Below are positions 46,658 through 59,500 of a DNA stretch of 64,000 bases, in pieces (position 1 is the first letter of the stretch; the number at the start of each line of letters is the position of its first letter). The notes under the pieces were generated by a model. It saw nothing but the letters and a program-made list of their open reading frames with translations. It was not told where the DNA came from and made no database searches. This stretch comes from Quercus robur (taxonomy: Eukaryota; Streptophyta; Magnoliopsida; Fagales; Fagaceae), in NCBI RefSeq assembly GCF_932294415.1, contig NC_065536.1:5590974-5654973 (forward strand), read 5' to 3'. The translations under genes were made by a program, and so were the position numbers.

Positions 46658-47407
46658 TGTAAGGACACGATTCTCGAGCGGCCCAACGGTGGCGTTGGGC
46701 TCGCGCGTGATGGATCCCTCACAATAAATTTTGTAGAGAGTGGGCTTGAAAGGCTGGAGTTGGGTCACGGGACGTTAGTACAGGCCGGACATGAGACAAA
46801 CCTAGACTGGAAAAAGCTTTAGTCCGGTTATCTAACCCATTAACTTTATGAATTGAGGGATTGGGCTCCTCGGATAATGTCCGAGGAGCACTAATGTATC
46901 CTCCGGTTACCCGTCGATGGGTTATCCCTGGTGGAGCATATATACTTTCCGGGCATTCTCATTCCTGGAGTCTTTCTTAGATAATGAGATGGATCCCCCT
47001 ACTTTGTTACCTTGCGTTTTCTTTTATACTAGTCTACGTTCATTATCCCCCGTCCACGTGTAGGGTCGACTTTTCCAGGACAGAGATTTGTCCCATCAGT
47101 CTAATCCTGAAATTGTGGGAGATGGTCCATAAAGCCTAAGAATCCGGCTCTGTTAGGTGCGATGTCATGTCAATGAAGGGTATTAAGGACTATTTCCCTG
47201 AGATATTTTCTGATCTTTTAAGTTTGCTTGTATTCCACTTTCGTCAATGGGATTCTGGGTCTTCCGAGGACCGAGCAGTCCTCGGACGTATCTTTGGGCC
47301 ACATCAGGCTCACTATTTTTGGGCTTGGGCCCTGGCCTCCTTTAGTTTGGGGCCTGTGGACTCCCTATAAGCGAGCGAGCCGGGCCCATAAACTATTGGG
47401 CCCCACA
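46658..47407 (-). repeat. LTR, right copy (5' LTR on the minus strand)
   Basis: Pairs with 41095-41844. Confidence 0.95.
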
Positions 47408-47426
47408 TCACTAATAATATGATGTA

Positions 47427-48018
47427 TGTTAAAGAGTCATTAAAATTATTAAAGATTAAAGGAAAATAATAAATTTGACATATGAAGAGGAAGGAATGTA
47501 GAAGTGACAGATACATTTGGATGGGCTTGGCAGATCAAGATAAGTGGGCCCAAGGTGAACGAATCCAGTGTGAACGGATCAGGATGGACGGACCAAAATG
47601 CCACGTGGTGCTAAAGTGGTCATTATGAGGTCTCCAAGAAATCCTAAATGGAGAAGACTTGCGTCCCACGATTAAGCCTAAAATCCCAATATGAATAGAA
47701 TTTTAACACGAGGAGGATTCTGGAAGATACGCACATTGATGAAGATCTTCCCTATAAGGAAAAGACTTGATATGCAAGCATAGAAGTATGGTTTGACACT
47801 ATTATAAAAGCCCAAAGACCCTCAGAAAACAGGTACGCATAATTGACCCCAGCTCTGGCACTCTAGAGTTGTGAAAAAAGTTATAACTTGACCTTCGAAG
47901 GGTATTTGGCCGGCACCACACCGGTGACATCTGATAGGTCTTCTTTTTTTGTTGTGCAAGTGTCGTTGAAAACGTGCAAAGACAGTGTGACTCATTGGTG
48001 ATTTTTTCGGCATCATCA
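47427..48018 (+). mobile_element. solo LTR, about 592 bp
   Basis: Starts TGTTAAAGAG and ends CATCATCA. Flanks ATGTA and ACGTA may be a 5-bp duplication with one change. A TATA box (CTATTATAAAAGCCC, near 47800) and the GC-rich body typical of gypsy LTRs are present. No second LTR is nearby. It starts only 15 bases from the target duplication of the previous element. Confidence 0.6.
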
Positions 48019-48909
48019 ACGTAATATACATCTCTAATAACTACAAATAATTTTATATTTCTCATCACAAATTAATTAGAAAATACCAAATTACCAATAT
48101 ATGAGAAAAGAGTAACGTTTCATACTTTAAATTTATAATACCATAAATAAATAAAAATCATATATACACAACCTTTAACTATTAGATAAAAAGAATTTGA
48201 TTCTCAAAAAAAAAAAAAAAAAAGATAAAAAGAATTTTTTTTTTTTTTTTTTTTTTGAATAAGAGAAAAATTTTAACTATGGACTTATTACCAATAGAAT
48301 AAAATAAAATAAAAAGGTGTAGTGGCTTTTTGTTTTTGTTTTTCAGATCAATGTGGCACTCTAAGCTTCATAATATAAAATGGTGGCTAACTAAGAAACC
48401 AAAACTGTCACCTACCTCCATTCTCTTTTTCTCCTCTTCAATTTTAACTTTTACCTCCGACTCTCTCTTCTGCAAATACAAAAGACTGGAGCATCAACGG
48501 AGATTTTGAGGTTCAAACTCAAAAATATTACCCTCTGATTATGAGAGTGTCATGTTCTATTTTCCTCAAATCCACATTTGAAACAAGCCAAATATATATT
48601 CAAAATTTAGTGTTTTTTTCAAAATGTGGCTCCATCCCTAGGTGGGGACATAGCTATTTAAGTTAAGTTTTCAATCATATATTGCATTTTCTAAACCAAT
48701 AGCTTCATATGGGTTATAGGATATAAGGGCCGATGACTAATTTTCCTATCAGACTAATAATGCATCCCAATAATACACCGCATGCACCCTAGCAAGGGTG
48801 GATGATGAACTATGTTGCATGTTGTTAACTTGGCTTTGCCATGTTCATCGTATTCATATCCTTTATTTATTTGCATCCTTAGTATGGAACATAACCTAAT
48901 TGGAGAGGA

Positions 48910-48940
<31 letters not shown>

Positions 48941-49433
48941 TTGAAATAATGAGAACATGGTAGTCATTTTTGGATGTGACAAAATTTGTTTCTCAACTTT
49001 AATTTTTAAAAATCCATTCGAGAAATGCATTTTAAACAAGGGGGGAGGCGGTGACCTTTCTTGGACAATGACTTTCTTGCATAATAAGTCAGGGATCCAA
49101 CATGGGCTTTCCAAATTGCCAATACGCCGAGTTTCATAGTGTAAGCTAGCGATCAAGACAGACCAACAAAATCTGAAATCAATCATGTTTTGTCTTGTTA
49201 TAATTTTCAGTTATTTGGTCGGGGTTTTTAACAAGCATACAAAAAGGATTGCTTGTAAGCTTCATGTTTGAGAACAATATTCAAGGAAATTTGTGTCTGG
49301 CCTTCTCGCTTAAGCTTGACAGAGATCTTAGCCACTGATCTTGCATTTGCTAAGGTACACACCATTAGCCCCCACATGCCATACCCATATTCATTTTGCA
49401 TAAAGCAGAAGCGACCTGGGCCACATTATCCAA
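48019..49433. other. intergenic, no gene; (TTA)n at 48912-48940
   Basis: AT-rich. Contains long A and T runs at 48208-48256 and a trinucleotide microsatellite. Confidence 0.55.
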
Positions 49434-49705
49434 GAGATCCAGCAAGCTCGAGACACATTTGAGAACTGCACTTTCAAGCACTTGAACAGAGACCATAATA
49501 AAGTTGCACACGAGCTTGCTCACTTTGCCCGTGGAAATGAAAAAACCTTTATTTGGAAAGGGGTTACACCCCCAGTTGTATCATCTTTAATCCAATCTGA
49601 TCTGCTGTAATGGTCCCAGCTGCTTGCTGGCTCCCTTCTGATGTACTCCTTTCTATTTGGTTTATGCTATAAGTTCCATTTCAAAAAAAAAAAAAAAAAA
49701 AAAAA
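49434..49705 (+). pseudogene. 5'-truncated LINE end with poly(A)
   Basis: Encodes the last 58 residues of an RNase H-bearing LINE ORF2 (EIQQARDTFENCTFKHLNRD, then HNKVAHELAHFARGNEKTF and LIQSDLL), stop at 49608-49610, a 70-base 3'UTR and a 20-plus base A-run ending at about 49705. The poly(A) places it on the plus strand. Confidence 0.75.
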
Positions 49706-50599
49706 GCAGGAGATCATCACTGGAGTAGATACACAGTGTCTGACCACTGCGATCAAAGGAAAATGGAAAGTATTCTTTACTTCACACCCATAATAGTTTC
49801 AGCTGGTATCTACATCAAGCAATTCACATATCTGGACTTCATTAGTGAGAGGACTTGTCAGTCTTTAACTGCCTGCCGACTGAAAATTTTATAATCCTTA
49901 TGGATCTACAGTAATCCATATAGCATCCTGGATGGAAATGAATCAAATTATGAGTACGTAGAATTCATGACAACTTCATATTTTGCCTTTCAGAATTCCT
50001 CCAAAGCAAAGTTAAAATGAGAAAATACTTTTTTATACCTTCGACTAAATTGTTATATGCCACTCGGTTACAAGAATGATACAAATCGTGAAAAATATTT
50101 GTTCAAGAGTCCAATTAACATGTGTCCTTAGGACATTTATTAATGAACCATTTAAGGAAAGTTTTAATACCACTTTCATGTAAAATATGAAAAAGCTATT
50201 AAAAAAAAAGTCAGTTTAAAGACCTTTTAGCCAAAAAAAGATTTCAGTTCTTTCAATAAGGCCATATGACATTCTAAAAGATCACTATGGTCACATGCCA
50301 GGACTATGTTTCTTTACAACAACATAGAGTTGAAATCCGCAGCCAAGCAACAAAAATTACCTGGATTGTTACAGCATCTCTGCAGAGTTGGAATTCTACA
50401 ACTAAGCATCATGAGTACAGAATTTCAATTGCAAAGGAAACAGCTGCTGCTATTGAGCAGTAAAGGAAGCTCAACTGCACACCACTGCCACCAATTAATT
50501 TATGGAACATATTTTCAGTTGGTGCTGAGAATCCTTGGTGTCTTTTCCAGAAATGCATAAAAAGCATATTGCCATCATCTTAATCCATACACTTCCAAG
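49706..50599. other. 3' flank of BUD13, no other gene
   Basis: AT-rich sequence downstream of the BUD13 stop. Part of it will be 3'UTR. No clear poly(A) signal was singled out. Confidence 0.5.
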
Positions 50600-53500
50600 T
50601 CACATATCGGAGACAGACCAAAGATATGCTTCTGTTTCTGTAGCTCGTTTCTCATTCATCCTTTTGAACAATCCCTTCTCAAATCCTACAAGAGGTAAAA
50701 CAACAGAAATTAATCACTTCTGATAGCTAAACATACTTTTCAAAATAATTTTTTTGCTTCTTTAGTGCATAAGAATCTTCCTGTGGCCAATGATCTCTCT
50801 CTCTCTCTCACTCACACAAGTTCACTATAAAGGGAAATGAGTAAATGATTGGGATCACCACATCATGGCACACAGGAAGATGATAAGACAAGATCCATAG
50901 CTTCTTGAGAAAAATAAAGAAACATCTGACTAAAGGATGATGGAAATGAACCAACCATTACTACGGTCAACTCCATCCCAATGTCTTCCTGGTCTTATAC
51001 CATATCTATTTGGAGCAGCATCTAATCTTCGTTTTAACCAGCTGTGATCAGGAATGTCCTGAGGAACAACAAACCCTGATTCCTTCATTTTCTCATTGTC
51101 CCCTAGGTTTGGGAGAACTAGTTCAGGATGCTTTTTCTGCACCATGTCAAAGAGATATGTCAAATGAGTATTAAATTCTTTGATTTCAACAACAAAAAAT
51201 AAGCAAGTCAATTACTTGCCTTCACCAAATGTGCCATGGGATCGCCATCTCTTATTCTCTCCCTCAGCATTTTGTCGAGTTCAGGATCATCTCTGCAAAC
51301 AGAGAACACAGATGTTATTTATTTTTATTTTTTGATAAGTAGAGAACACAGATGTTATTTTTTACAAGGCACTAGGTGTACACATAGTAAGACCGGGAAA
51401 TGAAAGTAGTATGCTGTCTCTGCCAAACAGAAGATGGGTAGATCTGTAGTGAAACACAGTTAATGTATTATTCATCAAATGGACGATTTAGATTTTTTTT
51501 TTTTTCCCTTTTTTTGGGTCACATGAGTAATCTATAATCAGTAAAAAACCTTAAACCCAGAGACAAATTCAGACACCATGCATGTCAGGTGCTTCATAAA
51601 TGAACACAAAGCCTTAATCCCAAAATTTTCGGGTCAGCTATGGATCCTTGACAAATTAATTATGGTCAATCATATGCTTTCCTTTCTTCTTTATCTAAAG
51701 TCATACTCTCTATTACTCCATTAATTGACATGTCATTTTTTTATTACTTCAACTAATGTGCTTTTATTTTCGTTCCCTTAACTTAGCCCAACTCACTCTT
51801 TCTTACTAGTACATTAGTCGCTCTCCTCTAAACATGACCGAACCATCTTAAGCAATCCTCCCTCATCTTTTCATCAATAGGCACTACACCTATTTTTAAG
51901 TGAATTTCCTCATTTTGAATCCTATCTTTCCATGTATTTCCACTTATCCATCTTAACATTCTCATTTCAACTATACTCATTTTACAAATATGTCGCTTCA
52001 TAATAGCTCAACATTTAGCTAATCGTATAGCAGTTTTATAAAATTTTCTCTTTAGCTTAATAAGTATTATACGATCGCACAACATTCTTGATGCGCTTCT
52101 CCGCTTCATCCACCCTACTCTAATGAGTCTTATCCTACGACTCACATCCTCTGCAATCTCTTTTTTTTTTATAAATAACGTAAGAATATTATTAATAATA
52201 AAAAGATTGCCAAACCGAGTACATTGGGGATGTACTATGGGGGCACAAGTCAGGAAACAAAAGAACAACGGTCAAGAAACAAAGAAAAGGAAGAACAAGA
52301 AAAATGAGAAAAAACCACACTCCATTCAAAGAGAGTGTGTAGGAAAAAAGACTTAAGCTCCAGTAAAGAGCGTTCACAACCCTCAAAACTTCTATCATTC
52401 CTTTCACGCCAAATGCACCAAATCAAGCAATGAGGCACCATTCTCCAAACATCAATGTGGCGATGTCGCACAAACTTTCCTTGCCAAGCCTCAAACAACT
52501 CAAGAACAGTATGAGACATAACCCATTGAATACCAAACAAACAGAAAACCATGGACCACAACTCCCAAGCTATGGAGCAATGAAGTAGAAGATGATCCAC
52601 CGACTCCCCACTCCTCTTACACATATAGCACTAGTCAAGCACCATCACTCGTCTTTTACGAAGGTTATCTGTTGTTAAGATCTTACCCAAGGAAGCAGAC
52701 CAAGAAAAGAACGCCACCCTTAGGGGAACCTTTGATTGCCATATCATTCTCCATGGAAAAGAAACAAAAGTAGGAGGGTAGAATGAGTTATAATAACCTC
52801 TAACCTCAAAACCTCTATTCCTTGCAGGTTTCCAACAAACCTTATCAGGACCAAACCCTTGCACCGTCGAAGAATAGACCAATTCCATAAACCGGTCAAA
52901 GGCTTCTTCTTCCCAATCTTGTGGTGGTCGACGAAATTGCACATTCCAATGAAACCTCCCAGCAGACCAATCCATAACTTCAGCCACCGAGGAATCCTTT
53001 GACCTACTAAGACGATAAAGCTCTGGAAATGCCTCTTGAAGAGTACCATCCCCACACCACACATGCTTCCAAAATTTCACTCTAGTACCATCCCCCACAT
53101 CATAAACAAGGAATTTAGAGAAGTTCAACCAGCCACTTCTAATGTATCTCCACAGGCTGACTCCATAAGGACTTGTCACCTTTTTCGTACACCAACCACC
53201 CCTAATATTCCCATATTTTGCCTCTACAACCCTCCTCCATAAAGCATCAGTCTCCATGCCATACCTCCACAACCATTTACCTAGCAAGGCAGAATTAAAG
53301 TTCCGCAACCGTCGTATACCCAACCCCCCCACCTGCAAAGGCCTACAAACCTTGGCCCAATTAACTAAATGTATTTTAGGTTCACCACCAATCCCATTCC
53401 ACAGAAAGTCTCTCTGTAATTTCTCCATACGCTTTGCCACCTTCCCTGGTAAAGGAAAAAGGGAAAGAAAGTATGTAGGTAAAGACGAGAGTGAGCTTTT

Positions 53501-56500
53501 AATGAGAGTCACCTTAACCCCCTTTAGATAAATACATTCTCTTCCAACCTGCTAATCTCCTCTCCATTCTCTCTAGGATAGGATTCCAAACAGATAAATC
53601 CTTAAATTTGGCACCTAAAGGAAGACCCAAATATTTCAAGGGCAAAGAAGACTGCCCACACCCCAACAAACCCACCAAATCCTCCAAATTGTGTACCCCA
53701 CCAACAGGAACCAACTCAGACTTCCCCAAATTAATATGAAGCCCTGAGACCTCCTCAAATCTAGCAAGTATCGCCCTCAAATTAGCAATCTGAGAAGGTT
53801 CAACATCACAAAAAATCAGAGTGTCATCTGCAAATAAAAGGTGAGACACCATCACTGATGAACCAGCCGTACTACCCACAGAAAAACCTGAGAATTGCCC
53901 AGCGGAGGCAGCCACATCCAACATACGGCTTAGTGCCTCCATCACAATATCAAACAACAACGGAGATAAAGGATCCCCTTACCGAAGCCCCCTAGAGCTA
54001 CCAAAGAAATCAGATGGGCTACCATTGATCAGAATAGAAAACTTTACAGTTGAAATGCAATACCATATCCATTTTCTCCATTTCTCAGAGAAACCACAAC
54101 GCTGCAGCATATACATTAAAAAATCCCAGCACACATGATCATATGCCTTTTCCACATCCAATTTACATAACACACCTGGAACTCTTGACTTCAATCTACT
54201 ATCAATACATTCAGAAGCAATCAGGACGGAATCCAAAATCTGTCTACCCTTCACAAAAGCATTTTGTGAATCCGAAATAAGCCCATGCACCACCCTACGA
54301 AGGCGATTAGCCAACACCTTAGAGATAATCTTATAAATCCCGCCAACTAAGCTAATGGGCCGAAAGTCCTTGACCTCCACAGCATCCACTTTCTTAGGAA
54401 TAAGGGCAAGGAATGAGGCATTAAGACTCTTCTCAAACACCGCCTGAGTATGGAAGTTGTGGAACACAGCCATAATTTCTGTTTTCAAAACGCCCCAACA
54501 AGACTGGAAGAATGCCATTGAAAAGCCATCTGGACCAGGTGCCTTGTCACCATTGAAACCATTAATCACCTCAACCACCTCTTCTTCCTCAAAAGGCCTA
54601 TCTAGCCAACTTGCATCTTCCACCGAGATACTAGCAAACTCCACATCATCTAATACGGGTCTATTAGCCACACTCTCCAAATAAAGCTGCTTATAAAACT
54701 GAGAGATACAGTCTGCTATAGCAGCCGGGTCCGAAGACAATACCCTATCCATCATAAGCCTCTCAATAGAATTAACCCTCCTATGAGAGTTAGCTATGCA
54801 ATGAAAAAATTTAGTGCTCCTGTCACCTTCCTTAACACAAAGAACTCTAGATTTTTGCCTCCAACTAATTTCTTCCAACAGAGTAGCTTGTTCTAACTCA
54901 TCACGGATTCTACCCATTTCTACCCTTTCCTCTGCTGATAAACCCCGACTCTCCTCCATATTCTCAAAAACACTTAGGTCCTTCCACAATTTTTTAATCC
55001 GAACTTCAACATGACCAAACACCTCAACATTTCATCTTTTCAAATCATTTTTTAAGAGCTTCAATTTACTGGCCAGAATGAAACTCGGTGCACCATGAAC
55101 CTGATAGGAATCCCACCAAGACCGAACCCTATCCACAAAACCTTCATCCTTGAGCCACATATTCTCAAATATAAACGGCATACTCCCTCTTTGGAAGGAT
55201 CCACCCTCAAGGACAGTTGGAAAATGATCCGAGCACAACCTAGACATCCGTCTTTGAGAAACTGTTGGAAACCTATCCTCCCAATCTGCAGAAAACAAGA
55301 ATCTATCCAGCCTAGCCTTCGAGACAACTTCTCTAGAATTTGACCAAGTAAAAGAACCCCCTTGCAATGGCAAGTCAATGAGACCCTGATCCGAAATAAA
55401 ATTGGAGAACTCCCGCATAGCAGTAGTGAAAGAATTAGACCCCAATCGTTCGGAAGGGAACCTAACCACATTGAAGTCCCCACCCACACACCATGGGACA
55501 CTCCACCAACTATTCAAGCCACAAAGTTCCTCCCATAAAAACCTCCTGTCTCTGTGTAAATTAGGACCATAAACACCAGAAAACGCCCAAACAAACTGAT
55601 CTGACACATTTGTAAACTTACAAGAAACCGAAAATCTCCCCACTGCTTCCTCCATTTTATTCACAACCCGAGTGTCCCACATCACTAACACCCCACCAGA
55701 AGCTCCACAAGAACCTAAGTAAGACCAATCAACATGTTGTCCACCCCACAAGCTACGAATCACCGCTCTATTAATCAACCCCATTTTGGTTTCTTGAAGA
55801 CAAACCACATCTGGCCCCCACTTTCTAATCAAGTTTCTAACCCTGAGCCTTTTATCCTGCTCATTCAACCCTCTTACATTCCAAGAAATAATCTTCACAT
55901 TCATTGATAAGACACTAGAGCCCGCTCAGAACTTACACTCCTTGCTTTATTTGGATCATACTCAACCTTCAAAGATGTCAACAGATTCTTCAACTCCCGT
56001 TGCCCTTTCTGGCCTGACTTGACCAACTTCATCTGATCACCCTCCTCACGTTTCTTTTTATCTTTCTTTTTGGCCTCAATGGCTAATAACAAACCAGTAA
56101 TCTGCTCCTCAAAACCTTCCAATGAAGTGCCCACAGATTTCTTGAAAGCCTTTATCCTATTGGTTACCCACTGTGATAGTTGGCAACTATCCACACTCTC
56201 CTTACACCCAATCTCCTGCACTTGACTAGACTCCAACTCCGTCGGACCTTCCGTGGCCAAAGGTAACACAACTAATGGCTCATCACCATCCTCACACAAA
56301 TTCAACGTTTCACCAACTTCCCACAACTCACTCTCTGACCTAGGAAAATAATCTACTAGCCCCGCACAGTCATCTGCCCAACTAACCCTCTGCCCTTCAT
56401 AAGTACAAGAGTCATTACCTGGTACACAATCTCCCTCCAAACTAGAACTGACTGAAATACTATCTGGAGAACGATACAGAGACAATGGGAGCACTAGTTG

Positions 56501-59500
56501 CCTGCCATCACGTAATTGTAAAATCCAGTCTCTGGAATTTCCCCAAGACTTATCTAAGTCTCCCACCAAATCCTTTATAGTTGGGCCAGGTAATTGAGCT
56601 CCCTCAAAAACAAATTTACCCGGACCTTCCAAACCCACAAAATCCTCCTCCCCAACCACCGATGCCTCTGGAATATCCAAAGAAGCTTTCGCCGGTACTA
56701 TCGGATTCGTTGCCGGTTCCGATATCATGCCCGATGGCCCAACCGGCACCAGTTTCGACCCACCCAGCTCTTTGATCGGCGACGTCAGAACGTGGGAGGC
56801 TTGAGCCACCACCGCTGGTCCAGTCGACACAGTGGGTGGCTGGGCTAGAGGGATCGTGATGTCCTCTTCTCCCTTGCCCGCCACTTCCGTCACTGCTAAG
56901 GATGGATTCATGGCCACCGATACCCACAACGGCGTCGCATGTTGCTCCGATACGGTGGGTGTGGTCCTTGAGCTCTCAACTTCCTTCGTGGCACTCCTAC
57001 CTGAGCTCGGCATACTTAATCCAGTCTGATATGAAGCCTCCAGAGCCTTAAGTCCAGAAGTTGAACTCTCGCCAGCCTCAAAAGATAGTGGGCTTGACAG
57101 ACCCAGGCCCAAAGTGGGTTCTTTTTTGCCCAACAAGGCTTGGGCATTCTGTTTGGCTGAGCCCAGACCCACACTAATATTATGGGGAGTCTTACTCACC
57201 CATTTTCCAGCCTGTTTAACACCTTTAACACCATCCCAAGATACCCGCCTCTTTCCAAATTCATTCACATTCACAATCAAACCTCTCCCTAGCCAACGTC
57301 CCTTCCTCTTATCACGTAACTTTCCAAACTCAAACATATTTGAATTCAAATTGGGCTTCAAGGAAATATTGCATTTATTACCTTCCGGGATTTTCTCCTT
57401 AAAATTATTCTTACCGTTAATACCATCTTTCCATCCCTCACCACCACCCACGGCTGACTGTGAACAACTACCAGCCTGAGTTCCAGAAACTGCTACCTGT
57501 GTGCAAGAATAATCACTTGGAAACTCCACAGAATTCATCACAGTACCAGCCTGAACTATTTCTTTGCGGAGGGGCTGCTGAACCTGCTTCAACCTTGCCT
57601 GTACTGGAACTTTGACAGCCTCCACATAAGACCTGGCAGGTTGATATTTTGGGGTTTGCTTAAACCTGAACGGTACAAATTTCGATCCACCCAACGCATA
57701 TTGAGAAGGTTCCAGTAGCCTTCTTAATTCAATCCCAAAGGTTCTCCATCCTTGTTGTAATTTTCCGGCAGGAATAATAATAGTTCGCCGCAGCCCACCT
57801 AACTTAAGCTCTGTCACTGATAAGTACTGCCCATACGAGTTGGACCCCCGCTGCATCGTGTAAGCAATATCCCCTTCCCTGAACGTAAAGAATTGTTTAG
57901 GACTAACCCCACTCACGGTGTGTTCCAGATTCCGCATTGTCCAAAGAGCTGCACTCTTGCCCATAAACACCGATTGCATGTAGTATTTACCCCGTTCAAG
58001 AATCTTAAGGGAGAAAAAATTCCCACCTTCCTCAATCACCAACTGGAACAGCTTAGATTCAATAAAGAAACTACGAAATCCCCCCATACTATCCCTAGGA
58101 AATAAAACTAAAACAGGATTTGTGGCTAATTCGAGGTAGCCGGGCCTCCTCTCAAATCAGAGAGAGAGAGAGCATTTTTCTTGTTATCTATCTTTGTTCT
58201 AAATGGGATATATCCTCTGCAATCTCTCAATCTTTATGAATTATTGATCCAAGATATCAAAGACTATCGCTCTTTAGTATCTCTTGGCCATCAAGTCTTA
58301 CCACCCCAATGTTTTTGTTTCTACTTTTACTAAACTTATATTCCATGTACTCTATTTTAGTCCTACTTAATCAAAAGCCTTTAGATTCTAGAGCGTCTCA
58401 TCAAATTTCTAACTTGGCATTAATTCCACTTCTAATTTCATCCACTAAAATTATATCATTTGCAACCATCACTAGTGCAAAGAGATATAGACTTAATGCC
58501 AATCCTTATTTTTTCTGCATACCTATAATGATGGGAAACCCGATTGCGATTCCTCCAATTGTTCTCACACTAATCAACTTAACACTCAGTAAACTACCAT
58601 TAAACAAAATATGTATTTCTAAAGCCAGAGGAAGACAGTTCCACTACAGAGAGGTCTACCAATTATAACAGCAAGCCCCGCCCCACCCCACCCCGCCCAA
58701 AAAAAAAAAAAAAAACTCAACTGATTGAAACGATGCAAGGGGAAATTAGGATGCGGTTAAACCAGCACTAACATTCTTGCATCTGCAGTTACCATCAAGT
58801 GACATTCCTTTTATGAGTAATCATAAATAAAATATCATATGTAAGACAGAAGGTGCCAAAAACCCTACTAGAAATCATAATAATAATAACAACGAAAAGT
58901 TCTATGGTTAATTTCATAGGCAAGTGGATTTCCACAATACCCTATGATTACAGCATCATTTGGAAATCAAAACCATAAAGATAGCACAACCCAATTGACT
59001 ATCACCATGCCATTGTAAATCTCAAATTTGGTGAGGCACAATAGAGGAACAGACCACTGCAGGTCAGCACCTATATGCTTACCCACTTATTGTGCTGGAT
59101 TATATTACACACTGAGAAAATCCATTTATCACAACTACTCAAGCAAAAAAAAAGAATCCTCTAAACATATTGTCAACCAAGATGCCCAAATGTCTGTGGC
59201 ACAATAAAATGTATAGGAATTGGAAAAAAAAATTAACATGAAAGACACTAGAAAAAGAAACCTACAGCTACATCTATCAGAATATAGAACACATGTAAAT
59301 ATTTAAAATATATATTAATATATTACAATATGATATCTTGTATCATTAGTTTTACCTGGTCCGCGCAAATGGTTTGTCCTTCTCAGATTCCAATTCCTGC
59401 AGCCTAGCTTCGGCTTCCCGCTTTTGAGCCAAGCCCTTGCCCCACTCCAACTTAATCTCCTGACAAAAACATGCAGCAAATGCATATTAACTATCTACTA

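Larger units (their letters stand above)
41095..47407 (-). mobile_element. LTR retrotransposon without gag-pol (LARD-type)
   Basis: Two 750-bp LTRs (41095-41844 and 46658-47407) start TGTAAGG and end CCCCACA. They are flanked by a perfect 5-bp duplication TCACT (41090-41094 and 47408-47412). On the minus strand a gypsy-like primer binding site (TGGCGCCGTCTGTGGGAA, at 46655-46638) follows the right LTR, so the element runs right to left. A polypurine tract (GAGGGGCTAT) adjoins the left LTR. The 4.8-kb interior has no protease, reverse transcriptase or integrase. It must be moved by a partner element. The LTRs differ at eight sites, about 1.1%, so insertion is recent. Confidence 0.95.
52161..58211 (-). 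mobile_element. full-length L1-type LINE in BUD13 intron 5
   Basis: About 6.05 kb, flanked by a perfect 15-16-bp target duplication ATCCTCTGCAATCTC (52146-52160 and 58212-58226). The 3' A-tail appears as a T-run at 52161-52170. It has a short 5'UTR, ORF1 and ORF2 in order, and lies in the sense orientation of BUD13. The complete 5' end and clean duplication show it is not truncated. ORF2 carries three stops and a frameshift, so this copy is inactive. Confidence 0.92.
51600..58680 (-). pseudogene. RTE-type LINE remnant, split by the L1 insertion
   Basis: Two halves of one decayed reverse transcriptase flank the L1. The right half (58228-58670) encodes [18 protein letters not shown] and [15 protein letters not shown]. 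The left half (51680-52145) encodes [44 protein letters not shown] and [20 protein letters not shown], the typical RTE C-terminus. Several stop codons interrupt both. It sits in BUD13 intron 5, on the same strand as the gene. Confidence 0.8.
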
